Part shown: piece after piece, positions 27,202-35,615 of the stretch | Layout: each line of letters opens with the position of its first letter | Numbering within the stretch: position 1 is the stretch's first letter | NCBI RefSeq assembly: GCF_021650975.2 | Contig: NZ_CP091285.1 | Location: 1,426,001 to 1,490,000 of the forward strand | Direction: 5' to 3' | Source: Flavobacterium jumunjinense | GTDB lineage: Bacteria > Bacteroidota > Bacteroidia > Flavobacteriales > Flavobacteriaceae | DNA: 64,000 nt | Notes under the pieces: model-generated | Seen by the model: the letters and a program-made list of their open reading frames with translations, nothing else | What the model was told of the DNA's origin: nothing | Database searches by the model: none | Program-made: the position numbers and the translations under genes

Positions 27202-28614
27202 TTAGTTTAATTTTGAATATTCAAAAGTTGTTGTACCTCTTTCACTAGCAGTATTTAACATAGCTGTAAATTTTACTTTGTATAAATTTCCTGCGGTATC
27301 TTTAATTACATAAAAACGATCTGTTTTTACTGATGGAGAAGGATATGTTGATCTCCAATTTGAACCAATTGCTCTTCTATCTTTAGCATCATTTGTTGCA
27401 AAATTAGAAGTAATTACATTGCTTTCTACGAAAGTATCATAGGCAAAATCACTTGTTGAAACACTATAAGCAACTGTTCCAGATAAAGCATTTGTTAGAA
27501 CTACATCGCTATAGAAATAAGAAACATCTTGCCCGTTATATTGTGTATAATTCATAAAAGGAGTAAGGTTTAAATCCCATTTGTTTTTCTCTGGTTCTGC
27601 AGCTACTACATTGTTTGTAATTAAACTGAAAAAGGTGTGATTGAAAGCTGCATTTTTAGTAACAACAACTTCATTGTGAGTAGTAGCATCTATATCTGCA
27701 TATTGTAATTTATAGTTACTTCCATCTCTTAGAATTCTAATTTTTTTCCAACCTCTATTATTTCCAGTTAAGGCTGTTCCCGTTCCAGATGCATTTGTTG
27801 TTGCAACATCTTGACCTAAGTTGACTAAGTAAACTTTATTGTCACTATCTGTTGCAGAAATTTCAGCAATTGAAGTACCAGATAAATTACCGTAAGGTTG
27901 ATCGATATATGGAGCACTTGTTGGACTATAATTTCCAGTGGTTACATTCGCATCGGCAGTTTGCACTTCATCAATATTTGTAGTTGCTAATTGTTTTACA
28001 GCAAATTTATTGATAGCTGGGTTTAATACTACTCTAAATTCATTACCAGAATGAAATCCTAATTCCCAAGCAGTTCTTGAAATTGAAGTTTTTGTTCCAG
28101 AACTTAAGTCGATAAATACCTGATTTGGAAGTGTATTTCCTCCATTTTCTACTACAGATGTATTAGTTGTTATGGCAGTTTCATTGAAATTTAATTGCGT
28201 ACTGTTTGTTGCAGTTGGAATCTCAATATTTGAAAGAGAACTAGAAGCAATTGTGAATTTCACATTTTTTGTTTCTCCTTCTATTGCTTCAATTAATTTT
28301 GTAAAAGTAAATGTTGCATTACTCGCGCTTGCAGTAAAAGGTACTGAAATTGTTGTTCCAGAACTTGTTGGATTCGTGTTGAAATCGGTTCCATTAGTAA
28401 CATTTGTTGGCACAACATTTAAAATAATAGTTCCAGCAGATGTTGCAGGACTTGAAAAAGCAATTGTAACGGTTGTTTCGGTAGCAGAAAGATTAATTTC
28501 TGAATTCATGAATGCTGCTTGAATAGTTGACAATGTTTCTGCGTCGTCGTCTTTACTACAACCAAAAATGGTTATAGCAATTATAGATAAAAATAATAGG
28601 ACATTTTTTTTCAT
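27202..28614 (-). CDS. hmuY: HmuY-family heme-binding lipoprotein
   Basis: A 470-residue lipoprotein, lipobox FGC at Cys19. Residues about 25-130 form a Calx-beta-like or Ig-like domain rich in Thr and Ser. From about 155 comes the HmuY domain, with the typical VFIDLSSGTK and TAWELGF segments. HmuY of Porphyromonas gingivalis takes heme from host proteins and hands it to the TonB receptor HmuR. The receptor gene is directly upstream (18 bp gap). This version is about twice the length of P. gingivalis HmuY because of the extra N-terminal domain. Confidence 0.85.
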   Translation of the reverse strand: MKKNVLLFLSIIAITIFGCSKDDDAETLSTIQAAFMNSEINLSATETTVTIAFSSPATSAGTIILNVVPTNVTNGTDFNTNPTSSGTTISVPFTASASNATFTFTKLIEAIEGETKNVKFTIASSSLSNIEIPTATNSTQLNFNETAITTNTSVVENGGNTLPNQVFIDLSSGTKTSISRTAWELGFHSGNEFRVVLNPAINKFAVKQLATTNIDEVQTADANVTTGNYSPTSAPYIDQPYGNLSGTSIAEISATDSDNKVYLVNLGQDVATTNASGTGTALTGNNRGWKKIRILRDGSNYKLQYADIDATTHNEVVVTKNAAFNHTFFSLITNNVVAAEPEKNKWDLNLTPFMNYTQYNGQDVSYFYSDVVLTNALSGTVAYSVSTSDFAYDTFVESNVITSNFATNDAKDRRAIGSNWRSTYPSPSVKTDRFYVIKDTAGNLYKVKFTAMLNTASERGTTTFEYSKLN

Positions 28615-28632
28615 GGTAATATAAATATTTAG

Positions 28633-30753
28633 TTAATAATTCAAATTGTATGCGATTTTAATAAAGTAGGAGCGACCATATCCAAGGAGAATAGTAGATG
28701 AATTGCTATGTGCACCTGCAATTGTGCCTTGATTTGCATTGGTTACGTTTAATAAATTTCGTGCTCCAAGATTAATTTCAAGTTGTTTTTTATAGAAGAA
28801 CTTTCTAACTGAAGCATCTAGAAAAGAGTAATTATCAATTTCAGAAAGTTTATAAACGGTTTCATTGTTTTCTACGCTACTAATAAATTGTTGTTGTTTC
28901 CCATTAAATTTATAATAGGCAGAAAATTGAATATTGCTTTTCGGAACTTCATAAGAAAGACTTCCGTTTAATTGTAGGTTATATAAAAACCGATCATCAG
29001 ATTTTGCTTCTCCATTATCTATAACCTGAGAAATTCCAACATATATTAATCCAGTAGAAAAATTCCAATTTTTATAGTGCAATTGATGTGTGGTTGAAAC
29101 ATTCCACATTTTATAGGAATTAATATTAATGTATTGATATATTGGATCTGTTGTTCCAGTTTCGAAACCAACGAATGCCATATCAATACGGTCATCAACA
29201 TTCAAAAATGCAGATGAAACTTGGTTCGACATTTTTAATTGAGAAGAAAGAAAGGCTGTTTTTTTTAAGTTAAAATCGTATGAAGTACTTTGTTCAGGAA
29301 CTAAATTCTCATTGCCATAGAATTGATGACCTGAAAATTTTATTTTAGAATATAATTCTTCAAAAGTGGGTACTCTAAAAGATTTTCCCATAGATGAGCG
29401 TACTTCAATATTATTTTCAAATAAATAGCGTAAACCTATTGAGCTGGCTGTTTGATTATCAAATTTTGATTGAATTGAAGCTCTAATTCCAGTTCTAACT
29501 AATAATTTTTTAGTTGCTTTAATTTCTGATGCTATAAAGAAATCATAATTTTCAAATCGTTTTCTTACTAATATCAAGGATTGATTTTCACCATTTACTA
29601 AAGCATGGCCAAGATTATTTACAAGTTCATATCCTATTTGCAAATCGGCTTTCTTATTTTTAAAAAAGTTACTAATTGTTCCTGTTGAATATAAAACTTC
29701 AGCAGATTGATTTGTTGTTGTACTATTTCCTTCTTCATTATTGTTTTGGAAATTATATATAAAATCTTCGGTTTCTCTACTTTGTTTTTGATGAGAGATA
29801 GATACATTATATTTTAAAGAAAATAATGTTCCAACACTATTCAAATGATGATAAAACCGAGCTGTTTTGTAACGCTTATCTTTTGCAAACGTATTTGCTC
29901 CAAAAGGAGGATTAGCAATGACTAATAGCGTTGGATTGTAATAATCTATATTCTCATTTAAGTAATCGAATTTATAAAAAGCCCTAAATGCGTTTTTCTT
30001 ATAAGAAAGCATTCCGTTTGTGAAATATTGCAATTTTGGAAGCCAAGTATAGCCTCTTTTTCCGTCAGATTCTGTGTGATTTTCTCCTTTTCTAGTATCT
30101 AAATAGCCTTTAAAATCATTTCTATTAACTCCTATTGAGCCAAACCAATTATCATTTATTTTATTAGAAACTTTAACGGTTTGAATATGTTTTCCTTTAT
30201 TAAAAACAGCATATTCTTTTCCAACAGTTTCTTCTTGTACGCTTGCTGAAATTTCCCATTCGTTCTGCGAATTTTTCTTTGTTATTATATTTAGAATTCC
30301 TGTTACAGCACCAGCACCATGAGTTACACCCATAGAACCTTCTATAATTTCTATTTGCTCAATATCATCTAGATTAATTTGGGTTAAATCGATATTGTTT
30401 CCTAAGCTATTATCACTAACAATAGGAATATTGTCTACAAGTATTTTAAAATAACTACCATCTAAGCCAAACATAGAAACGGTTGAACGACCCGTTCCTG
30501 AACTTGGAACAATGGTAATATTTAGGTATTGATTTAACACGTCGGATAAATTATTTGCTGCTAATTTTTTTAGATCATTATTTGTTATAACTCTGACATT
30601 ATGAACTGATTTTTTTAGAGATTGTGGTTCGAACTGAGCAGTTACAACAACTTCATTTAGTTTGTTAGTAGTTATACTGTCTTTTTTTAAATCCTGCGTA
30701 AACCCCTTAAAAAACAAAGGGATTAGAAAGATATAGAGTAGTCTTTTTTTCAT
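28633..30753 (-). CDS. TonB-dependent outer-membrane receptor, probable heme receptor (HmuR-like)
   Basis: This 706-residue protein has a signal peptide (1-19, ending before Gln), a plug domain (about 38-155, with LDGSYFKILVDNIPI and EIIEGSMGVTHGAGAVTGILNIITKK) and a 22-strand barrel to the C-terminus, ending in aromatic Tyr. It lacks the carboxypeptidase-like N-terminal domain of SusC proteins. It is the first gene of an operon with hmuY and doxX, so heme or an iron chelate is the likely ligand. The promoter and start are covered by palindromes. Confidence 0.92.
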   Translation of the reverse strand: MKKRLLYIFLIPLFFKGFTQDLKKDSITTNKLNEVVVTAQFEPQSLKKSVHNVRVITNNDLKKLAANNLSDVLNQYLNITIVPSSGTGRSTVSMFGLDGSYFKILVDNIPIVSDNSLGNNIDLTQINLDDIEQIEIIEGSMGVTHGAGAVTGILNIITKKNSQNEWEISASVQEETVGKEYAVFNKGKHIQTVKVSNKINDNWFGSIGVNRNDFKGYLDTRKGENHTESDGKRGYTWLPKLQYFTNGMLSYKKNAFRAFYKFDYLNENIDYYNPTLLVIANPPFGANTFAKDKRYKTARFYHHLNSVGTLFSLKYNVSISHQKQSRETEDFIYNFQNNNEEGNSTTTNQSAEVLYSTGTISNFFKNKKADLQIGYELVNNLGHALVNGENQSLILVRKRFENYDFFIASEIKATKKLLVRTGIRASIQSKFDNQTASSIGLRYLFENNIEVRSSMGKSFRVPTFEELYSKIKFSGHQFYGNENLVPEQSTSYDFNLKKTAFLSSQLKMSNQVSSAFLNVDDRIDMAFVGFETGTTDPIYQYININSYKMWNVSTTHQLHYKNWNFSTGLIYVGISQVIDNGEAKSDDRFLYNLQLNGSLSYEVPKSNIQFSAYYKFNGKQQQFISSVENNETVYKLSEIDNYSFLDASVRKFFYKKQLEINLGARNLLNVTNANQGTIAGAHSNSSTILLGYGRSYFIKIAYNLNY

Positions 30754-30775
30754 TATTTAGAAAGGTTCTTAATAA
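30753..30775. promoter_or_regulatory. Candidate operator next to the TonB receptor start codon
   Basis: A 23-bp near-perfect palindrome: arms TTATTTAGAA and TTCTTAATAA match in 9 of 10 positions around a 3-bp centre. It lies between the predicted transcription start and the ATG, so bound repressor would block the leader and ribosome-binding region. Confidence 0.45.
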
Positions 30776-30783
30776 ATTTTGGT

Positions 30784-30815
30784 CAAAAGTATATCTTATT
30801 TTTATTTATTCCAAA
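30784..30815 (-). promoter_or_regulatory. Predicted promoter of the TonB receptor-hmuY-doxX operon
   Basis: On the minus strand TTTG (30812-30815) and TACTTTTG (30784-30791) are spaced by 20 bp, a full match to the TTTG/TAnnTTTG promoter. The -33 box lies inside the palindrome at 30803-30821. Confidence 0.75.
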
Positions 30816-30821
30816 TAAATA
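30803..30821. promoter_or_regulatory. Candidate iron-responsive operator shared by divergent promoters
   Basis: Perfect 19-bp palindrome TATTTATTCCAAATAAATA (8-bp arms, 3-bp centre). It contains the -33 box of the receptor operon and lies just upstream of the -7 element of the divergent DUF6607 gene. The length fits a Fur box, but no protein assignment is proven. Confidence 0.5.
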
Positions 30822-30824
30822 TAA

Positions 30825-30832
30825 TATATTTG
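30825..30832 (+). promoter_or_regulatory. Predicted -7 element of the DUF6607 gene
   Basis: TATATTTG matches TAnnTTTG, 28 bp upstream of the ATG. The -33 region is occupied by the 19-bp palindrome. Confidence 0.6.
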
Positions 30833-30860
30833 CAACAGAAAAAATTTTAAAAAAAACACC

Positions 30861-31766
30861 ATGAAAATTAAATTGAAATTAATTATTGTAGCAACCCTAT
30901 TTAGTAATTTAATTCTAGTTGCTCAAAAATCAAACAAAAAAGAAGACATTAAAGCGATAAAAGCAATGTGTGGTTGCTATGAAGTGAAATTCAACTTTGC
31001 AGAAACCTTTCAAAAAGAAAAAGATTCAACGTATAAAGCATCTCCTGTAAAAAAAGATTACGGTCTAGAATGGGTAGAGTTAGTTGAAGATGCATCAGAC
31101 AAACTTGTTTTGCAACACTTATTGATAGTGGGTGATGATGCAATTGTGAAGCATTGGAGGCAAGATTGGATATATGAAAACACTAATTTTTATCAATTTT
31201 TCAAAGATAAAACATGGAAATTTGAGCAATTAGAAGCTAAACAAGTAAAAGGACAATGGACACAAAAAGTATATCAAGTAGATGATAGTCCTAGATATGA
31301 AGGAACAGCTTCTTGGGTACATGTTGATGGAAAGCATTATTGGATGAACACAACAGATGCTCCTTTGCCAAGAAGAGAACATACAATCCGTAAAGATTAT
31401 GATGTATTAGAACGAAGAAATATACATGAAATTACTGATTATGGTTGGTTGCACGAGCAAGACAATAGAAAAATTGCAAGAGACGATAATGGTAAAGATG
31501 TTGAAATTGCACAAGAAAAAGGATTAGATCTATATATTAAGGTAGAAGATTCAAAATGTCTTGCAGCACAAAACTATTGGAAGGAAAATAAAAACATGTG
31601 GAAAAATGTTAGAGACAAATGGCAAACATTTTTTGATATGAACCAAACAATACACTTAGAAAAAAGTGTAGACAACAAGCCTCTTTTCATGCATTTATTC
31701 GATTTGAAAGGAGATACTCCAAAAGCAGAAACAGACAAAATCATAGATTCATTTGTAAAAAGATAA
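30861..31766 (+). CDS. DUF6607 family exported protein
   Basis: A 301-residue protein with a signal peptide (1-21, cleavage before Gln). The start of the mature part has the MCGCYEVKFNFAETF motif (about 36-50), which I associate with Bacteroidota family DUF6607. Many Trp, His and Tyr residues follow. Function unknown. It is divergent from the heme receptor operon and shares a palindromic operator with it, so I infer a role in iron or heme metabolism. Confidence 0.75.
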   Translation: MKIKLKLIIVATLFSNLILVAQKSNKKEDIKAIKAMCGCYEVKFNFAETFQKEKDSTYKASPVKKDYGLEWVELVEDASDKLVLQHLLIVGDDAIVKHWRQDWIYENTNFYQFFKDKTWKFEQLEAKQVKGQWTQKVYQVDDSPRYEGTASWVHVDGKHYWMNTTDAPLPRREHTIRKDYDVLERRNIHEITDYGWLHEQDNRKIARDDNGKDVEIAQEKGLDLYIKVEDSKCLAAQNYWKENKNMWKNVRDKWQTFFDMNQTIHLEKSVDNKPLFMHLFDLKGDTPKAETDKIIDSFVKR

Positions 31767-31768
31767 AT

Positions 31769-32113
31769 ATGTGCCGATTAGAAATAATAAAAAGAACGAC
31801 AAATGGACTTTTATTATTTTGTCCAAATGCAAACATGTTTCAATTATTGTTCAATAACGTGTTATTAAACTTAACCGATTTTGAACTAAAAACATTTACT
31901 AGATATATTGATAAAGTTGATGAAGAATATTGGGAAAAAGAATATGAAAACTCTATCTACGACAAGAAAATTCCAATACCAACAAGTCAAAAGAATTTAA
32001 TGATAATGTTAGATATTTCTGAAATTAAAGAATTAAGAATTCTAATGGGTTTGAAAAAAAAGCAAAGTTTTTTAACCCTTAGTGAAATAGATTACAAGTT
32101 AATTTTGAATTAA
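31769..32113 (+). CDS. DUF6686 family small protein
   Basis: A 114-residue soluble protein beginning 2 bp after the DUF6607 gene. The pattern of NGLLLFCPNANMFQLLFNNVLLNLTDFE, with a Cys where relatives have a CxxC, resembles Bacteroidota DUF6686. Function unknown. The tight spacing means co-transcription with DUF6607. A strong hairpin follows. Confidence 0.68.
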   Translation: MCRLEIIKRTTNGLLLFCPNANMFQLLFNNVLLNLTDFELKTFTRYIDKVDEEYWEKEYENSIYDKKIPIPTSQKNLMIMLDISEIKELRILMGLKKKQSFLTLSEIDYKLILN

Positions 32114-32142
32114 TTTGTGCTTTGTGTATAGTTGGTTAGTTG

Positions 32143-32180
32143 CAAAGAGTTTCAATTTTATTGAAGCTCTTTGTTGTTTT
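32143..32180 (+). terminator. Intrinsic terminator after the DUF6686 gene
   Basis: A 14-bp stem with one G-T pair (32143-32156 with 32160-32173) and a 3-nt loop, followed by TTGTTTT. Confidence 0.82.
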
Positions 32181-32217
32181 AGATTACTTGAACAAAAGTT
32201 AAAAGGAATAGTAAAGC

Positions 32218-32225
32218 TACATTTG
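32218..32225 (+). promoter_or_regulatory. Predicted -7 element of the PAS-domain gene
   Basis: TACATTTG matches TAnnTTTG, 46 bp upstream of the ATG at 32272. Confidence 0.5.
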
Positions 32226-32271
32226 TCTTTGTAAATAAGTATTTTTGTTTAGATAATCAATATTGGAAGTT

Positions 32272-32757
32272 ATGTTTAAAGAGTACGAAAAAGCTTGGGA
32301 ACAATATAGAAATGGTTTAGATATTGTGTCTTTGCCATTAATTAGTTGGGAATTCTATAATTTACCAAGGATTGAACAAAAAGAGTTTAATGCTGTTCAA
32401 AGTTTATGGAATGAAAAAGTTAATTATAATACGATTATTTCTAAAATGAAGAAAGCAATTGTAGTAACCGATGCTAATTTTAGAATCATTTTTGCTTCAA
32501 GTTCAATTTCAGAAATGACAGGATATGATTATCAAGAAATAAGAGGAAGATCTCCAAAAATGTTTCAGGGTGAAAAAACATCTGAAGAAACGAGAGAAAA
32601 AATACGTATTGCTATAAAAGATAAAAAGCCATTTAAAGAAGTAATTCTAAATTACAGAAAAAATGGTGAAACGTATTATTGCGAAATTGAAGCACATCCA
32701 AAATTTGATAAAAACGGAAATTTCTTAAACTATATAGCTTTTGAACAGGCAGCATAA
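32272..32757 (+). CDS. Stand-alone PAS-domain protein
   Basis: A 161-residue cytoplasmic protein. After about 55 N-terminal residues comes one PAS fold (about 60-158): VTDANFRIIFASSSISEMTGYDYQEIRGRSPKMFQG, then the PAC strand region with YRKNGETYYCEIEAHPKFDKNGN. No output domain is attached. The GRSPKMFQG stretch recalls the GRNCRFLQ motif of LOV domains, but the photoactive Cys is replaced by Lys/Met, so flavin photochemistry is unlikely. The ATG at 32272 is preferred over a TTG three codons upstream. Confidence 0.85.
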   Translation: MFKEYEKAWEQYRNGLDIVSLPLISWEFYNLPRIEQKEFNAVQSLWNEKVNYNTIISKMKKAIVVTDANFRIIFASSSISEMTGYDYQEIRGRSPKMFQGEKTSEETREKIRIAIKDKKPFKEVILNYRKNGETYYCEIEAHPKFDKNGNFLNYIAFEQAA

Positions 32758-32785
32758 AAAAATCCCGAAATTTTCGGGATTTTAT
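32757..32785. terminator. Bidirectional intrinsic terminator
   Basis: A 9-bp stem AATCCCGAA/TTCGGGATT (32761-32769 with 32773-32781) has an A run before it and T-rich sequence after it. It lies between the convergent PAS and thioesterase genes. Confidence 0.82.
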
Positions 32786-32789
32786 ATTT

Positions 32790-33179
32790 TTAGTCTACTA
32801 TAATTTTTTCAGCTGATTTATTTTCATTAATAGCAACAAAAGTAAATTCTCCAGTAACAGCTTTCTCACGAGTATCATCATACATTTTTTCTATAAAAAT
32901 ATCTACTCTAACTTTTATACTTGTATTCCCTAAATAGGTGACTTTTCCAATAAGTTCAATAATAGTTCCATGAGGAATAGGCTTTTTAAAGTCTATTTTG
33001 TCACTACTAACAGTAACCATTTTTTGTCTACTAAAACGAGTTGCTGTAATAAAAGCAACTTCATCCATTAATTGCATTGCAGTTCCTCCAAAAAGAGTGT
33101 CATAATGGTTGGTTGTATTTGGAAAAACAGCCTTAAATACTCTTGTAATCGAATTTTCTATTCTTGATTCTAAACTCAT
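32790..33179 (-). CDS. Acyl-CoA thioesterase, hotdog fold (YciA-like)
   Basis: A single hotdog domain of 129 residues. The signature is TNHYDTLFGGTAMQLMDEVAFITATR (about 21-46), with the catalytic Asp in LMDE, and FKKPIPHGTIIELIGKV further on. It hydrolyses acyl-CoA to free acid and CoA; chain-length preference cannot be told. The ATG at 33179 begins MSLESRIENS; a longer frame adds seven residues. Confidence 0.9.
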   Translation of the reverse strand: MSLESRIENSITRVFKAVFPNTTNHYDTLFGGTAMQLMDEVAFITATRFSRQKMVTVSSDKIDFKKPIPHGTIIELIGKVTYLGNTSIKVRVDIFIEKMYDDTREKAVTGEFTFVAINENKSAEKIIVD

Positions 33180-33278
33180 AAAATGTAAATTATCTCGCAA
33201 ATTTTGTGCTAAAATTCTTGAACTATTTTGAATATCAAAAATAAAACATATAAATGTTAAACTAGCAATTTTTTAGTT

Positions 33279-35528
33279 TTAATTTAAAATATAACGAAGT
33301 CCTAAAAACCCACGAATACCTTGGTTTGGTCCATAAACAAAACTTGGATCAAAAGTTAATGCATAAGGATTATTGGGAGTTGCTGTAGCGTTTCCATTAT
33401 TATCAAAAACTACATCATTATCGAAAGGATCATTAGCTCTCGCGATTAAAAACGGGTTACTTTTGTTAGGTGTCCAATTCAATAAGTTTTTAACACCACC
33501 ATATAATTCAAAATGCGTTATCTTTTTATAAGTAAATTGAATATTTTGAATACTCCAAACGGGTGAATATTCACTTCTAGGATCTAAAGAGCCTAATAAC
33601 GGCAAACGCATTGGGCCATATAAATTACCCGTATAATCAATTGATAAATACCATTTAGGAATATCATAAGAAATTCCCCAAGTTGCACTAAATTTTTCAG
33701 TTAAAATTGGAGTAGATGTTATTCCATTTCTTTTGTTTTTAGATTCCAAAAGTGTAAAACCAAGCATCGTTTTTAAACCAAAAGGAAAAATTAATTCTAA
33801 GTTTCCTGTAACACCATACGTTTTAGAATATCCATTTAAATTGGAATATATAATTTGATTTGGATTTGTATCATAATCCGGTAGAATTTGATTTTCAAAA
33901 TGAGTATACCAACTTGAAAATTCAATTACAGAATGGATTCCATTTTCAAATTGAAATTTTTTCAGATAATTCAAATTAATATTGTACGACGTCTCAGGGT
34001 TTAAGTTTTCTGTAATGATAACGTCTCTAGATCCAGTTAAAACAGCATGCTCTTCAGTAAATAAATTAACAATTCTAAAACCAGTTCCAACATTAATTCT
34101 AAAAACATCATTTGGAGAAGGTTTCCATTTGTATGCTATTCTAGGGGTAAAAATAGAACTATGAACAGAATTATAATCATAACGAGCTCCTAAAAGAACA
34201 CTGTGTTTCTTAGCTAATTTTATTTCGTCTTGAATAAAAAAACTACTAATTTTACTCTTTTCCGATTGAATCGTAGCTGTCGTATTATCATCATAATATT
34301 GATAGCGATAAGCAATTCCAAGGAGTAAATCATGATTCTTGATTTCTTTATCCCATGTCAATTGGCCATATGCTATTTCTTGTTGTGCTAAGAAGAGTAT
34401 ATCTCCATAGACTGAATTTTGATCGTGATTAGTATAGGAAAAAGAAGCATACATGTTCTCGGAAACGGGCAATTGATATTTCCCTAACAGTTCGTAACGT
34501 TTAGTGTAAATGCTTTCACCATATACTTGATTGCCACCGCGAAAATCTTTATTCCATTGCATTTCTCCACCCCATCGATCTTCATAGAAAAACCGACCAG
34601 CAACGCTTAGTTCTTTCTCACTTTTTCTATTAAATGTAAATTTATTAAAAACAGAAACTCTATCCTGAAGGGTAACATCTGTAAAATTATCATTGTTATT
34701 GTCGATCGGATTGTTGTAATTGAAATAGTTTATTCCTAAGAGCGAATTTACTTTTTTTCCGATTTTATATTTTGCGCCCAAATCAATATTGTTTTCTAAC
34801 CAAGAAGTAGTAAAAACATCGGCATAAATTAATGGAGCTGTTTCTGGGCTCTTTGTAATAATGTTTATTAAACCACCAACAGCTTCACTACCATATAAAG
34901 ACGAAGCTGGGCCTTTAACAATTTCAATTCTCTCTATTAACGAGTTAGGAATTCCAGATAAACCATAAACGGTTGATAAACCACTAACAATTGGCATTCC
35001 GTCTATTGTAACCATAGTATAAGGCCCTTCTAAACCATTAATATGGATGTCTCCAGTATTACAAATATTACAGTTTAATTGAGGACGAACACCGTTCACA
35101 TTTTGTAAGGCTTCAAAAATATTTGGTGTTGGGTTTTTCTTTAAGAAGGTAGCGGTATAGACCTCTACAGGAACAGGTGTTTCTAATCTAGAAACGGCCT
35201 TTAAAGTTCCAGTAACCACAACTTCATCTAAACTATGACTCTCTTCAAGGTTGATATTTACAGTTAATTGATTTTCATTAGTTGTTGTGATGTTTTTCTT
35301 TTGTGTTTTAAAACCTATAAAAGAATAATGGATTGTATATTCTCCTTTTGGTACATCTTTAAGAATATATTGTCCATTTTCATCGGCATTAATACCAATA
35401 TTAAGTTTGGGTATAAATACAGAGGCGAAAGCTAATGGTTCTTCTTTAGAAACAATTTTTCCTTTAATTGTTGTTTGTGCAAAAGTGAACGAAGAAAGCA
35501 ATATGGTTAATATAAATATTTTTTTCAT
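33279..35528 (-). CDS. TonB-dependent receptor with carboxypeptidase-like N-terminal domain, probable metal receptor
   Basis: This 749-residue outer-membrane receptor has a signal peptide (1-17), a CarboxypepD_reg-like domain (about 19-105), a plug (about 115-225, with TIDGMPIVSGLSTVYG and RIEIVKGPASSLYGSEAVGG) and a C-terminal barrel ending RYILN. The plug contains a CNIC motif (LNCNICNTGDIHINGL) that could bind a metal. It faces a DtxR/MntR-type regulator and a ZIP transporter. I infer transport of a chelated divalent metal, with manganese, iron or zinc all possible. Confidence 0.9.
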   Translation of the reverse strand: MKKIFILTILLSSFTFAQTTIKGKIVSKEEPLAFASVFIPKLNIGINADENGQYILKDVPKGEYTIHYSFIGFKTQKKNITTTNENQLTVNINLEESHSLDEVVVTGTLKAVSRLETPVPVEVYTATFLKKNPTPNIFEALQNVNGVRPQLNCNICNTGDIHINGLEGPYTMVTIDGMPIVSGLSTVYGLSGIPNSLIERIEIVKGPASSLYGSEAVGGLINIITKSPETAPLIYADVFTTSWLENNIDLGAKYKIGKKVNSLLGINYFNYNNPIDNNNDNFTDVTLQDRVSVFNKFTFNRKSEKELSVAGRFFYEDRWGGEMQWNKDFRGGNQVYGESIYTKRYELLGKYQLPVSENMYASFSYTNHDQNSVYGDILFLAQQEIAYGQLTWDKEIKNHDLLLGIAYRYQYYDDNTTATIQSEKSKISSFFIQDEIKLAKKHSVLLGARYDYNSVHSSIFTPRIAYKWKPSPNDVFRINVGTGFRIVNLFTEEHAVLTGSRDVIITENLNPETSYNINLNYLKKFQFENGIHSVIEFSSWYTHFENQILPDYDTNPNQIIYSNLNGYSKTYGVTGNLELIFPFGLKTMLGFTLLESKNKRNGITSTPILTEKFSATWGISYDIPKWYLSIDYTGNLYGPMRLPLLGSLDPRSEYSPVWSIQNIQFTYKKITHFELYGGVKNLLNWTPNKSNPFLIARANDPFDNDVVFDNNGNATATPNNPYALTFDPSFVYGPNQGIRGFLGLRYILN

Positions 35529-35545
35529 TAATGCTAAAATAAAAA

Positions 35546-35561
35546 TTTAGATAAAACTAAA
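35546..35561. promoter_or_regulatory. Candidate DtxR/MntR operator in the receptor leader
   Basis: TTTAGATAAAACTAAA has TTTAG/CTAAA arms, resembling sites of DtxR/MntR-family repressors. It lies between the receptor gene's predicted -7 element and its start, next to the divergent regulator gene. Confidence 0.4.
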
Positions 35562-35578
35562 AATATTATTTCACCACA

Positions 35579-35586
35579 CAAAACTA
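35579..35586 (-). promoter_or_regulatory. Predicted -7 element of the metal-receptor gene
   Basis: TAGTTTTG on the minus strand matches TAnnTTTG and lies 50 bp before the ATG. Confidence 0.55.
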
Positions 35587-35593
35587 TTTTGTT

Positions 35594-35601
35594 TATATTT
35601 G
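35594..35601 (+). promoter_or_regulatory. Predicted -7 element of the DtxR-type regulator gene
   Basis: TATATTTG matches TAnnTTTG, 14 bp upstream of the ATG and only 7 bp from the divergent receptor promoter, so the two promoters must interfere or be co-regulated. Confidence 0.6.
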
Positions 35602-35615
35602 TTAAAAAATAATAA

